DNA from: an uncultured Clostridia bacterium
GTDB lineage: Bacteria; Bacillota; Clostridia; Oscillospirales; Oscillospiraceae
Direction of reading: 5' to 3'
Assembly: GCA_937858235.1 (NCBI GenBank)
Contig: CALLZZ010000202.1
Location: forward strand, 1-5,080
DNA length: 5,080 nt
The translations under genes were made by a program, and so were the position numbers. The notes under the pieces were generated by a model. The model searched no databases, had not been told where the DNA came from, and saw nothing but the letters and a program-made list of their open reading frames with translations. Below, one piece after another: positions 1 through 5,080 of the stretch; the first letter of the stretch is position 1, and every line of letters begins with the position of its first letter.

Positions 1-313
1 TTGCCGTGACGCAGATCACATCCCGAGCCAGTTCACCAATCTTTCCCTCCTGGCCCTGGAGCACCAACTGAAGCACATAACGAATATTCTGTTCATTGAT
101 GGGTTCTCCCCGCGTACACAAGGACAGCAGCCCTTGTACGGTCTTTTCCGCATGCATCACCTGTTCTACATCACCGGAAATTTTCAATTCCTCGTCTCGA
201 ATAACGATTTGAACATGAAGCTCCCGCTCAATGATCCGAATGTTCTCATCAAATGGCCCAAATAAACTGGCCGCCTCTTCCATACGCTCCAGACTAATGC
301 TCTGTTCTGCCAC
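1..313 (-). CDS. phoH: PhoH family ATPase, N-terminal part (cut by window edge)
   Basis: The minus strand from a GTG at 313 reads 104 open codons to the window edge without a stop. The peptide begins MAEQSISLERMEEAASLFGP and continues through a segment reading SGDVEQVMHAEKTVQGLL and then RGEPINEQNIRYVLQLV. This matches the N-terminal domain of PhoH/YbeZ proteins, with an amphipathic 'ALSLFG' helix, a small KH-like alpha/beta fold and then the linker. The P-loop ATPase domain would lie beyond the window and cannot be checked. AGGAG at 328-324 sits 10 nt before the GTG. The ATG nearer the RBS (321-319) runs into a stop after nine codons, which supports the GTG. The gene follows yqfD by 38 bp on the same strand, as in the Bacillus yqfC-yqfD-phoH cluster. 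Family role: a cytoplasmic ATPase linked to RNA metabolism and ribosome maturation with YbeY. That role is inferred here from family and order only. Confidence 0.85.
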   Translation of the reverse strand, partial: MAEQSISLERMEEAASLFGPFDENIRIIERELHVQIVIRDEELKISGDVEQVMHAEKTVQGLLSLCTRGEPINEQNIRYVLQLVLQGQEGKIGELARDVICVTA

Positions 314-351
314 GCAAGTTCATCTCCTGTATCGGTACATCCGCACCCGTT

Positions 352-1554
352 TTAATCGCTGCCCCCCGACTCTACCGTCCATCCAATTTGCTCATTGCAG
401 CTGGCCTTCAGCGTTACAGTCAGAATGCCGTCCTTCTCTCCTGTCTCCCAGGCTTTGGACAGCACTTCTCCATCTGCCACAGCCTCCTTCACCGCCCCAT
501 CCAACTGATCCTTCAGGTATTGCTCTGCGCTTTCCTTGGTCAAGGTCACCGAAGTGGGTTCATAAGCAGAAGTCACCGTTTTGATCCAGCTGATGGGCAG
601 TTCCAGACCGCCGGGCAATGTCAGCGTGTATTCATAACTTATTTTATCATAGTTATCATAAGAAATGCTACTGTTTCTATAAAATTTGATCCGGCGATCC
701 AGAATCCGCAATGCATATCGGGTTTTCTTCCCTTGATCGTTCCCCTTTCCGATAGAAGAGAGGGGGATGGAACGCTGCATGATCCGCTGTGTGATGGCCC
801 ATACCTCTCCTTGCGCCCGCAGCTGACGGCTGGAAAACACCTCGCCTGTACCACCTTTCTCATAGGTAACCAGACCAGAAATCAACACCTCTCCTTTTAA
901 CACTGCATCACCTTCCTTTACCATTTCCTTTCCAGCCAAAGCACCTACCTCCAGCACCACACCATCCCGTGTAGCCACCACATCCGCCGCCTTATTCTTG
1001 TCTACGATCTCGGGCTTTTTCGGTGCCTCACGCACCAACACCTCCGCCCGAACTCCCTTAATATTGATGGAGAGAAATCCAATTTCCTTCATTTCCAACA
1101 GCGTTCGATTAACCAGATCCCGTTCGTTGACACCAGGGCCGTAGCTGCCGATACCAAACCCCAAGCGGTTTAGCTCCGAAACAATTTCTGACCGTGGTAT
1201 CGTCTCATTCCCCGTAACATCAATGACCAGAATAAAGCGGGACAGGATGCAGGCAGCTAGGATGGACAACACCAACCCGGCCAACAGCGCATACCGTTTT
1301 CGAAACCGGCTGAGAAAGGCAGGCATTCCGCGCCTGCCTACCTCCTGCACTTGGCACATACTCCGGCTGGCCAACTGTTCCGCCCGACTCCGATCCAGAA
1401 TGGCTAGGGTCACCCGCAATGTGTGGGGGTCTGGCTGCTCCACCTGCCAAAAGGAAATGTTCTCCGCGGCACAAATATTTAAAAAGCGTTCCGGAAATGC
1501 GCCGGTCAGTTCCAGCCGAACGAACCCACGCAGATAGTTAATCACCTTCTGCAT
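352..1554 (-). CDS. yqfD: Sporulation protein YqfD
   Basis: This is a 400-residue membrane protein of the YqfD family, close to the length of the Bacillus protein. Visible layout: an N-terminal cytoplasmic part (1-85) opening MQKVINYLRGFVRLELTG; one hydrophobic membrane segment at about 88-111, preceded by basic residues (RFRKRY); then a large part predicted to be outside the cytoplasm. Just after the membrane, residues 110-175 (IDVTGNETIPRSEIV to VLVREAP) look like a POTRA-type fold, as in FtsQ. Residues 196-226 (RDGVVLEV, GKEMVKEGDAV, KGEVLISG) resemble a barrel-sandwich/HlyD-like strand pattern. The C-terminal third is charged and alpha/beta-like. The ATG at 1554 has GGAAGGAG immediately upstream, partly overlapping the yqfC stop. 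In Bacillus the yqfC-yqfD pair is a sigma-E (mother cell) sporulation unit; the molecular role is not well established. The domain comparisons are my reading, not a search. Confidence 0.9.
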   Translation of the reverse strand: MQKVINYLRGFVRLELTGAFPERFLNICAAENISFWQVEQPDPHTLRVTLAILDRSRAEQLASRSMCQVQEVGRRGMPAFLSRFRKRYALLAGLVLSILAACILSRFILVIDVTGNETIPRSEIVSELNRLGFGIGSYGPGVNERDLVNRTLLEMKEIGFLSINIKGVRAEVLVREAPKKPEIVDKNKAADVVATRDGVVLEVGALAGKEMVKEGDAVLKGEVLISGLVTYEKGGTGEVFSSRQLRAQGEVWAITQRIMQRSIPLSSIGKGNDQGKKTRYALRILDRRIKFYRNSSISYDNYDKISYEYTLTLPGGLELPISWIKTVTSAYEPTSVTLTKESAEQYLKDQLDGAVKEAVADGEVLSKAWETGEKDGILTVTLKASCNEQIGWTVESGGSD

Positions 1555-1569
1555 CCTGTTTCTCCTTCC

Positions 1570-1851
1570 TTACTCCAGAAGCACTGCCTGTATTTTTCCT
1601 GTAATCAGCAGCGCACCGGCACTCATTGCTTTTAATTCAAGCTGTGTACCTTGGATGCGTACCATTACATTTCCGCCACTGACCACCACTTCGTCTTCCC
1701 GGTAGGATAAAATACCCCGGTGGTTCTCCATCCGCAGCTCTCCTTTTCCTATCAGCTCAATCCGCGGCAATCCGGCCACCACGTCGCCCGGCAAATCAAA
1801 AGCCTGGGCAGTCCGGGCTAGGAGTCCTAATCGTTGTTTCTGATCTGACAT
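1570..1851 (-). CDS. yqfC: Sporulation protein YqfC (YabP/YqfC family)
   Basis: This is a 93-residue protein of the YabP/YqfC family and matches the usual family length. It opens MSDQKQRLGLLARTAQAFDL; the middle carries the typical strand pattern LPRIELIGKGELRMENHRGI, then LSYREDEVVVSGG and VRIQGTQLELKAMS, and it ends GKIQAVLLE. There is no signal peptide or membrane segment, and the family is expected to be an all-beta protein. The reading frame stays open for another 46 codons upstream (to an ATG at 1989), but GGAGGCG at 1863-1857 lies 5 nt before the ATG at 1851 and the extra residues do not look like family sequence, so the short start is chosen. It is first in the yqfC-yqfD-phoH operon, 15 bp from yqfD. 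Relatives act in the mother cell during sporulation; the exact function is unknown. Confidence 0.9.
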   Translation of the reverse strand: MSDQKQRLGLLARTAQAFDLPGDVVAGLPRIELIGKGELRMENHRGILSYREDEVVVSGGNVMVRIQGTQLELKAMSAGALLITGKIQAVLLE

Positions 1852-1856
1852 GTACT

Positions 1857-1863
1857 CGCCTCC
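1857..1863 (-). promoter_or_regulatory. Ribosome binding site that decides the yqfC start
   Basis: GGAGGCG on the minus strand lies 5 nt before the ATG at 1851. It favours the 93-residue product over the 139-residue open frame beginning at 1989, which has no comparable site and would run through the dyads and promoter elements of the divergent region. Confidence 0.8.
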
Positions 1864-1987
1864 AAAATAGAATATGCATCTTCCGTCCTGTTTTTGCCTG
1901 ATCTTCCCCCAGACCGGTCTCGGATGGGAACTTTTTCTTCCACTTTTTCGGCTTAGTCCCACATATGGGATTATGAAAACTTTTTCC

Positions 1988-2003
1988 ACACTATATGTTG
2001 CGT
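1988..2003 (+). promoter_or_regulatory. Probable NrdR box 1, overlapping the nrdD -35
   Basis: The sequence ACACTATATGTTGCGT matches the known NrdR consensus (ACACwATATATwGTGT) at 14 of 16 positions, counting w as A or T. The first nine bases agree fully and the mismatches are at positions 10 and 14. NrdR is an ATP-cone repressor of ribonucleotide reductase genes, and the next gene encodes one. The box covers the whole proposed -35 hexamer (1998-2003), so bound NrdR would block RNA polymerase. The nrdR gene itself is not in the window. Confidence 0.8.
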
Positions 2004-2026
2004 TCCATCTGCACTTCTGGTATACT
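1998..2026 (+). promoter_or_regulatory. Extended -10 promoter for nrdDG
   Basis: The -10 hexamer TATACT (2021-2026) is preceded by TG plus one base (2018-2020), the extended -10 form. A weak -35, TTGCGT (1998-2003), lies 17 bp upstream. A sigma-A-type polymerase would start near 2033, giving a leader of about 77 nt before nrdD. A weak -35 with an extended -10 fits a regulated promoter. The placement is supported by the overlapping NrdR box. Confidence 0.65.
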
Positions 2027-2041
2027 GGTCAAACACACACG

Positions 2042-2057
2042 ACACTAAATACAGTCC
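2042..2057 (+). promoter_or_regulatory. Possible NrdR box 2, downstream of the transcription start
   Basis: The sequence ACACTAAATACAGTCC agrees with the NrdR consensus at 12 of 16 positions, including ACACTA, the central AT bases and the AGT of the right arm. It begins about 9 bp after the predicted transcription start. NrdR boxes usually occur in pairs, which supports it. The 54-bp distance to box 1 (about five helical turns) is longer than the commonly reported spacing of about 31-32 bp, which lowers confidence. Confidence 0.45.
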
Positions 2058-2096
2058 AAGTTGAGGAATTAGTACCATGATTTGAACACGAGATAT

Positions 2097-2101
2097 GGAG
2101 G
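2097..2101 (+). promoter_or_regulatory. Ribosome binding site that decides the nrdD start
   Basis: GGAGG lies 8 nt before a TTG at 2110. The in-frame ATG at 2095 overlaps this site and has no good site of its own. The TTG start also gives MKVIKRDG, the usual opening of the NrdD ATP-cone. Confidence 0.8.
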
Positions 2102-2109
2102 TTTTTCTG

Positions 2110-4236
2110 TTGAAAGTCATTAAGCGAGATGGTCATACCGTCGATTTTGATCGCACAAAAATAGTCGTCGCCATCCAAAAGGCCAACGCTGCCGTAGATC
2201 CAGCGTTTCGGGTCACCCAGGAAGAAATCGACGTCATTGCCGACTCGGTGGGCTCCCTCCACCGTCCGCGCCTGTTGGTGGAAGACATCCAGGACATGGT
2301 GGAATGCAAGCTGGTGGAAACCGGCAAATACGAGCTGTCCAAAGCATACATGATTTATCGTTACACCCGTTCCCTGGCCCGAAAACAGAACACCACCGAT
2401 GAATCCATTCTGAACCTGCTCCACAATGCGAACAAAGAGATGGCAGAGGAAAACTCCAACAAAGATACTACTGTTGCCTCTACCCAGCGAGACTACATTG
2501 CCGGAATCGTCAGCCGGGATCTAACCCGCCGAATACTCTTGCCCGAACCAATCTCCCAGGCCCACGATCAGGGTTTGCTCCACTTCCACGACGCTGACTA
2601 CTTTGTTCAGCCTATTTTTAACTGCTGCCTAATCAACATTAGCGATATGCTGGATAACGGCACTATGATGAACGGAAAGCTCATCGAAAGCCCTAAGAGC
2701 TTTCAAGTAGCCTGCACCGTCACGACCCAGATCATCGCCTGTGTGGCCTCCAATCAGTACGGCGGTCAGAGCGTAGACATCAGCCACCTAGGTAAATATC
2801 TTCGCCGGAGCAAGGAAAAATTCCGCCGAAAAATTTCCGAAGCCGCCGAGGGTCAGATTAGTGACGAACTGCTGGACGCGCTGGTTCACGAACGGCTGCA
2901 CACTGAGCTGTCCAACGGAGTACAGACCATTCAGTATCAGATCAACACGCTCATGACCACCAATGGTCAGTCTCCCTTTGTCACCCTATTCCTCTACATC
3001 CGAGATGATGATCCCTATATGGAAGAAAACGCGATGATCGTAGAAGAAGTCCTGCGCCAGCGTTTGGTGGGTATCAAGAACGAAAGCGGGGTCTATGTCA
3101 CCCCCGCCTTCCCCAAACTGGTCTACGTTCTGGACGAAAACAATAATCTTTCCGGCGGCCGCTTTGACTATCTCACCCGCCTTGCGGTAAAGTGCTCCGC
3201 CAAAAGAATGTATCCCGATTACATCTCCGCGAAAAAGATGCGGGAAAACTATGAAAACAACGTTTTCTCCCCTATGGGCTGCCGCAGCTTCCTAGCTCCC
3301 TGGAAGGACGAAAACGGCAGCTACAGGTTTGAAGGACGATTCAATCAGGGCGTGGTTTCCATCAACCTGCCCCAGATTGGTCTGGAGGTTCGGGGTGACA
3401 TGGACAAATTCTGGCCGGAATTTGACCGTCGCCTGGATGTGTGCCGGGAAGCTCTGATGTGCCGTCACAACGCGCTGAAGGGTGTAAAGTCCGACGTCAG
3501 CCCCATCCACTGGCAGTATGGAGCATTGGCTCGTCTGGAAAAGGGTGAGACCATCGATAAACTACTCTACGGCGGATACTCCTCTATCTCCCTGGGTTAC
3601 ATCGGCCTGTATGAACTTACCTACCTGATGACCAATAAGAGCCATACCACACCAGAAGGTCTGCAGTTTGCGCTAAAGGTAATGCAGTATCTGAAGGACA
3701 CTGTCATGCGCTGGCGTTCGGAAACCAACATTGGCTTTGCCCTCTATGGTACACCGGCAGAATCTCTGTGTTATCGCTTTGCTGAAATCGACCGTGAACG
3801 TTACGGCACCGTGAAAAACGTCACTGACAAGGGTTATTACACCAACTCCTATCATGTAGACGTGCGAGAGGACATTGACGCCTTTACCAAATTCCAGTTG
3901 GAAAGCCAGTTCCAGGCTATTTCCAGCGGCGGCTGCATCAGCTACATAGAGGTGGCCAACATGAACCAGAACCTGACTGCTATGGAGGATGTCGTCCATT
4001 TCATTTTCGACAACATTCAATATGCAGAATTCAATACCAAGAGTGACTACTGTCAGGTTTGCGGCTACGACGGAGAAATCAAGATCAATGACGACTACGA
4101 ATGGGAATGCCCGGTCTGTGGCAACAAGGATCACCGCAAAATGAACGTAGTACGCCGCACCTGCGGTTATCTGGGAGAAAATTTCTGGAATGTAGGGAAA
4201 ACCAAAGAAATTCGCTCCCGGGTCCTGCATCTGTAA
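2110..4236 (+). CDS. nrdD: Anaerobic (class III) ribonucleoside-triphosphate reductase
   Basis: This cytoplasmic enzyme reduces NTPs to dNTPs without oxygen by glycyl radical chemistry. It has 708 residues from the TTG start, close to E. coli NrdD (712). Residues 1-91 form an ATP-cone (MKVIKRDG to YRYTRSLAR), the site of dATP/ATP control. The catalytic barrel includes HFHDADYF (158-165), NCCLI with Cys172 at the place of E. coli Cys175, NTLMTTNGQSPF (279-290), and MGCRSF with Cys391 at the place of the thiyl-radical Cys384. TPAESLCYRF and KGYYTNSYH are also typical. A zinc site follows, with Cys648, Cys651, Cys667 and Cys670 (two CxxCG pairs). The glycyl radical loop RRTCGYLG puts Gly686 23 residues from the end. 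Keeping both active-site cysteines and resembling E. coli NrdD throughout suggests the formate-using type; this is inference. nrdG follows after 42 bp. Equivalences to E. coli are from memory of that sequence, not a computed alignment. Confidence 0.97.
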   Translation: MKVIKRDGHTVDFDRTKIVVAIQKANAAVDPAFRVTQEEIDVIADSVGSLHRPRLLVEDIQDMVECKLVETGKYELSKAYMIYRYTRSLARKQNTTDESILNLLHNANKEMAEENSNKDTTVASTQRDYIAGIVSRDLTRRILLPEPISQAHDQGLLHFHDADYFVQPIFNCCLINISDMLDNGTMMNGKLIESPKSFQVACTVTTQIIACVASNQYGGQSVDISHLGKYLRRSKEKFRRKISEAAEGQISDELLDALVHERLHTELSNGVQTIQYQINTLMTTNGQSPFVTLFLYIRDDDPYMEENAMIVEEVLRQRLVGIKNESGVYVTPAFPKLVYVLDENNNLSGGRFDYLTRLAVKCSAKRMYPDYISAKKMRENYENNVFSPMGCRSFLAPWKDENGSYRFEGRFNQGVVSINLPQIGLEVRGDMDKFWPEFDRRLDVCREALMCRHNALKGVKSDVSPIHWQYGALARLEKGETIDKLLYGGYSSISLGYIGLYELTYLMTNKSHTTPEGLQFALKVMQYLKDTVMRWRSETNIGFALYGTPAESLCYRFAEIDRERYGTVKNVTDKGYYTNSYHVDVREDIDAFTKFQLESQFQAISSGGCISYIEVANMNQNLTAMEDVVHFIFDNIQYAEFNTKSDYCQVCGYDGEIKINDDYEWECPVCGNKDHRKMNVVRRTCGYLGENFWNVGKTKEIRSRVLHL

Positions 4237-4278
4237 TGCGCTTCCCTACCAAGAAACCCAAATAAGGAGGCCACCGTT

Positions 4279-4824
4279 ATGAACTACGCTGCCATAAAAA
4301 AACATGATATTGCCAACGGTCCCGGTGTGCGGGTCTCCCTCTTTGTCTCTGGCTGTAGCCATCACTGTGACGGCTGCTTCAACCCAGAAACCTGGGACTT
4401 TCACTACGGCTCCGCGTACACTTCCGACACAGAGGATGAACTTCTGGAGGCACTGAGCCCCGCTCACATTCGTGGGCTCTCCCTGCTGGGAGGGGAGCCA
4501 ATAGAGCCGGAGCATCAAAAAGCTCTGCTGCCTCTGCTTCGCCAGTTCCGCAAACGCTACCCAGACAAAACGGTCTGGTGCTACACCGGTTACGATTTTG
4601 AACGGGACATTCTCGCCGGCCGTCTGGGGCCCTGGGAAATCACCCAGGATCTGCTCTCCTATCTGGACGTGCTGGTGGATGGTGAATTTCATCTGAAGGA
4701 AAAAGATCTCACCCTTCGTTTCCGCGGCAGCAGAAACCAGCGGGTGATTGACGTACCCAAATCTCTGGCTGAAGACCAGATTGTTTGGTGGAATGACGAA
4801 TTCGATATCGGTATCCCCAAATAG
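4279..4824 (+). CDS. nrdG: Anaerobic ribonucleotide reductase activating protein (radical SAM)
   Basis: This 181-residue radical SAM enzyme cleaves S-adenosylmethionine with a [4Fe-4S] cluster and places the glycyl radical on NrdD. The cluster motif CSHHCDGC gives Cys26, Cys30 and Cys33 (Cx3Cx2C). Next come the SAM-binding LLGGEP (69-74), VWCYTGYDFE (99-108), VLVDGEF (131-137) and RFRGSRNQR (147-155), all typical of NrdG. It is somewhat longer than E. coli NrdG (154 residues); the last 20 or so residues (IVWWNDEFDIGIPK) make a short tail. The start is ATG 4279, with AAGGAGG at 4264-4270, 8 nt upstream. It lies in the same operon as nrdD and is the last gene before a strong hairpin. Confidence 0.96.
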   Translation: MNYAAIKKHDIANGPGVRVSLFVSGCSHHCDGCFNPETWDFHYGSAYTSDTEDELLEALSPAHIRGLSLLGGEPIEPEHQKALLPLLRQFRKRYPDKTVWCYTGYDFERDILAGRLGPWEITQDLLSYLDVLVDGEFHLKEKDLTLRFRGSRNQRVIDVPKSLAEDQIVWWNDEFDIGIPK

Positions 4825-4832
4825 TCTCTGAC

Positions 4833-4870
4833 AAAAGCGTGCGGTTCACAAGAAATAACCGCACGCTTTT
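4833..4870 (+). terminator. Rho-independent terminator after nrdG
   Basis: A perfect 14-bp stem: AAAAGCGTGCGGTT (4833-4846) pairs with AACCGCACGCTTTT (4857-4870) around a 10-nt loop. It starts 9 nt after the nrdG stop. The U-tract is only the four T of the stem, followed by CCCG, so termination may rely on the stem strength. The A-run on the other arm means the hairpin could also act on the minus strand. Confidence 0.85.
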
Positions 4871-4893
4871 CCCGTCTATTTTCAGTCCGTTCG

Positions 4894-4901
4894 CATATAC
4901 T
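4894..4901 (+). promoter_or_regulatory. Possible sigma-E-like -10 element before the ylbJ-like gene
   Basis: CATATACT agrees with the sigma-E -10 pattern (CATAYAAT) at 7 of 8 bases. GTCTATT (4874-4880) lies 13 bp upstream and shares the TATT end of the sigma-E -35. The gene starts only 17 nt after the element, so the leader would be about 11 nt and would clip the ribosome binding site, a weakness in this call. The same bases contain TATACT, so a sigma-A reading is also possible, but no good -35 is visible. Confidence 0.3.
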
Positions 4902-4918
4902 CGGACGAGGTGGTTACT

Positions 4919-5080
4919 ATGATACACTCCCGTCCCCGTCACATCTTAAAATTGATCCTTTCCAGTTCCCTTCTGCTGGCCTTTTGTGCGGGGCTTCTGC
5001 TTTGGCCCAAGACTGCCGCAGTTGCCGCCAGAAGCGGGCTTGTGCTATGTGGTGATTTAATTATTCCCTCCCTATTCCCC
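4919..5080 (+). CDS. ylbJ: Sporulation integral membrane protein, YlbJ-like, N-terminal part (cut by window edge)
   Basis: An ATG at 4919 opens 54 codons without a stop to the window end. GAGGTGG (4907-4913) lies 5 nt before it. The peptide starts with a short basic stretch (MIHSRPRHILK), then a hydrophobic segment (residues 11-29, LKLILSSSLLLAFCAGLLL), then WPKTAAVAARSGLVLCGDL and IIPSLFP. The arrangement of a first membrane helix, then A-A-xxGL, then a second hydrophobic stretch with xPSLFP matches the N-terminus of YlbJ, a multi-pass membrane protein of the nucleoside-recognition (Gate) family needed for spore formation in Bacillus. Substrate and function are not known. It lies after the nrdG terminator, so it is probably transcribed separately. 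Only the N-terminus is visible, so a related spore-maturation or Gate-domain protein cannot be excluded. Confidence 0.65.
   Translation, partial: MIHSRPRHILKLILSSSLLLAFCAGLLLWPKTAAVAARSGLVLCGDLIIPSLFP

Larger units (their letters stand above)
1852..2109. other. Divergent intergenic region between yqfC and nrdD
   Basis: These 258 bp separate the sporulation operon from the nrdDG operon. Contents, left to right: the yqfC ribosome binding site; a nested dyad at 1904-1930; three copies of ACTTTTTC (1930-1937, 1942-1949, 1979-1986); a short dyad at 1957-1970; an NrdR-type box at 1988-2003; an extended -10 promoter (-35 1998-2003, -10 2021-2026); a second NrdR-like box at 2042-2057; and the nrdD ribosome binding site. 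I found no convincing sigma-E or sigma-A promoter for yqfC on the minus strand, although one must exist here or further upstream. Confidence 0.8.

Noticed and set aside
1..180. A possible frameshift in phoH near position 105
   Set aside because: Careful re-reading of the minus strand gives a continuous frame (LLSLCTRGEPINEQ) to the window edge.
388..900. Long plus-strand open frame opposite yqfD, and similar frames at 231-584 and 1223-1537
   Set aside because: They are antisense to yqfD and phoH. They have no ribosome binding site and low-complexity or unstructured composition, and the minus-strand genes are clearly recognised.
1870..1881. A sigma-K or sigma-E -10 (CATATTCTA) just before yqfC on the minus strand
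   Set aside because: There is no -35 at the right distance, and the start of transcription would fall on the ribosome binding site.
1852..1989. A 46-codon N-terminal extension of yqfC to an ATG at 1989
   Set aside because: The extension does not look like family sequence, and it runs through the dyads and up to NrdR box 1. The internal ATG at 1851 has a good ribosome binding site and gives the usual 93-residue length.
1963..2000. A sigma-E promoter for yqfC on the minus strand (ACATATA, 16 bp, CATAATCC)
   Set aside because: The -35 agrees at 5 of 7 bases, the -10 has only CATA, and the spacer is too long. The left half is better explained as NrdR box 1.
2063..2085. A two-codon upstream ORF (ATG ATT TGA, 2077-2085) with GAGGA before it in the nrdD leader
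   Set aside because: It is too short to support as coding or as a leader peptide. One such start-stop is expected by chance.
2027..2096. A riboswitch in the nrdD leader
   Set aside because: The leader after the predicted start is about 77 nt and shows no strong stems or cobalamin-type conserved elements. The NrdR-like box explains the regulatory signal.
3673..4230. Minus-strand open frame of 185 codons inside nrdD, and similar frames at 2029-2424, 3292-3510, 4246-4692 and 4709-4942
   Set aside because: They are mirror frames of nrdD and nrdG, which are fully supported by family motifs. The 4709-4942 frame also runs through the terminator.

Overview
The window reads as ordinary chromosome from a spore-forming anaerobic Firmicute. 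The Clostridia are the best fit, and an Oscillospiraceae-like gut bacterium is plausible from the moderate base composition and protein style, although species cannot be read from the sequence. Two things point there: genes of the yqfC-yqfD-phoH sporulation cluster, in the same order as in Bacillus subtilis, and an oxygen-sensitive class III ribonucleotide reductase.

Layout. The left part is on the minus strand, read from right to left: yqfC (1851-1570), yqfD (1554-352) and the first 104 codons of a phoH-type gene (313 to beyond the window edge). The short gaps of 15 and 38 bp, each with a ribosome binding site, look like one operon. A 258 bp divergent intergenic region (1852-2109) follows. 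It holds a good extended -10 promoter for the plus strand. A strong NrdR-box-like palindrome overlaps the -35 of this promoter, and a second, weaker box lies just past the predicted transcription start. The plus-strand operon nrdD (2110-4236) and nrdG (4279-4824) follows and ends at a perfect 14-bp stem hairpin (4833-4870). At the right edge (from 4919) is the start of a membrane protein that looks like the sporulation protein YlbJ, cut by the window.

How the genes work together. NrdG is a radical SAM enzyme that installs a glycyl radical on NrdD, and NrdD then makes dNTPs from NTPs without oxygen. All the catalytic residues I could check are present: the two active-site cysteines, the zinc-binding cysteine pairs, the glycyl radical site and the N-terminal ATP-cone. 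The promoter layout suggests repression by NrdR when dATP/ATP is high. YqfC, YqfD and YlbJ are members of sporulation families expressed in the mother cell in Bacillus. PhoH is a housekeeping ATPase family that travels with them.

I see no CRISPR array, mobile element, RNA gene or clear sign of a previously undescribed system. The most interesting material is the regulatory architecture between yqfC and nrdD. No stretch of more than 300 bp lacks a gene.
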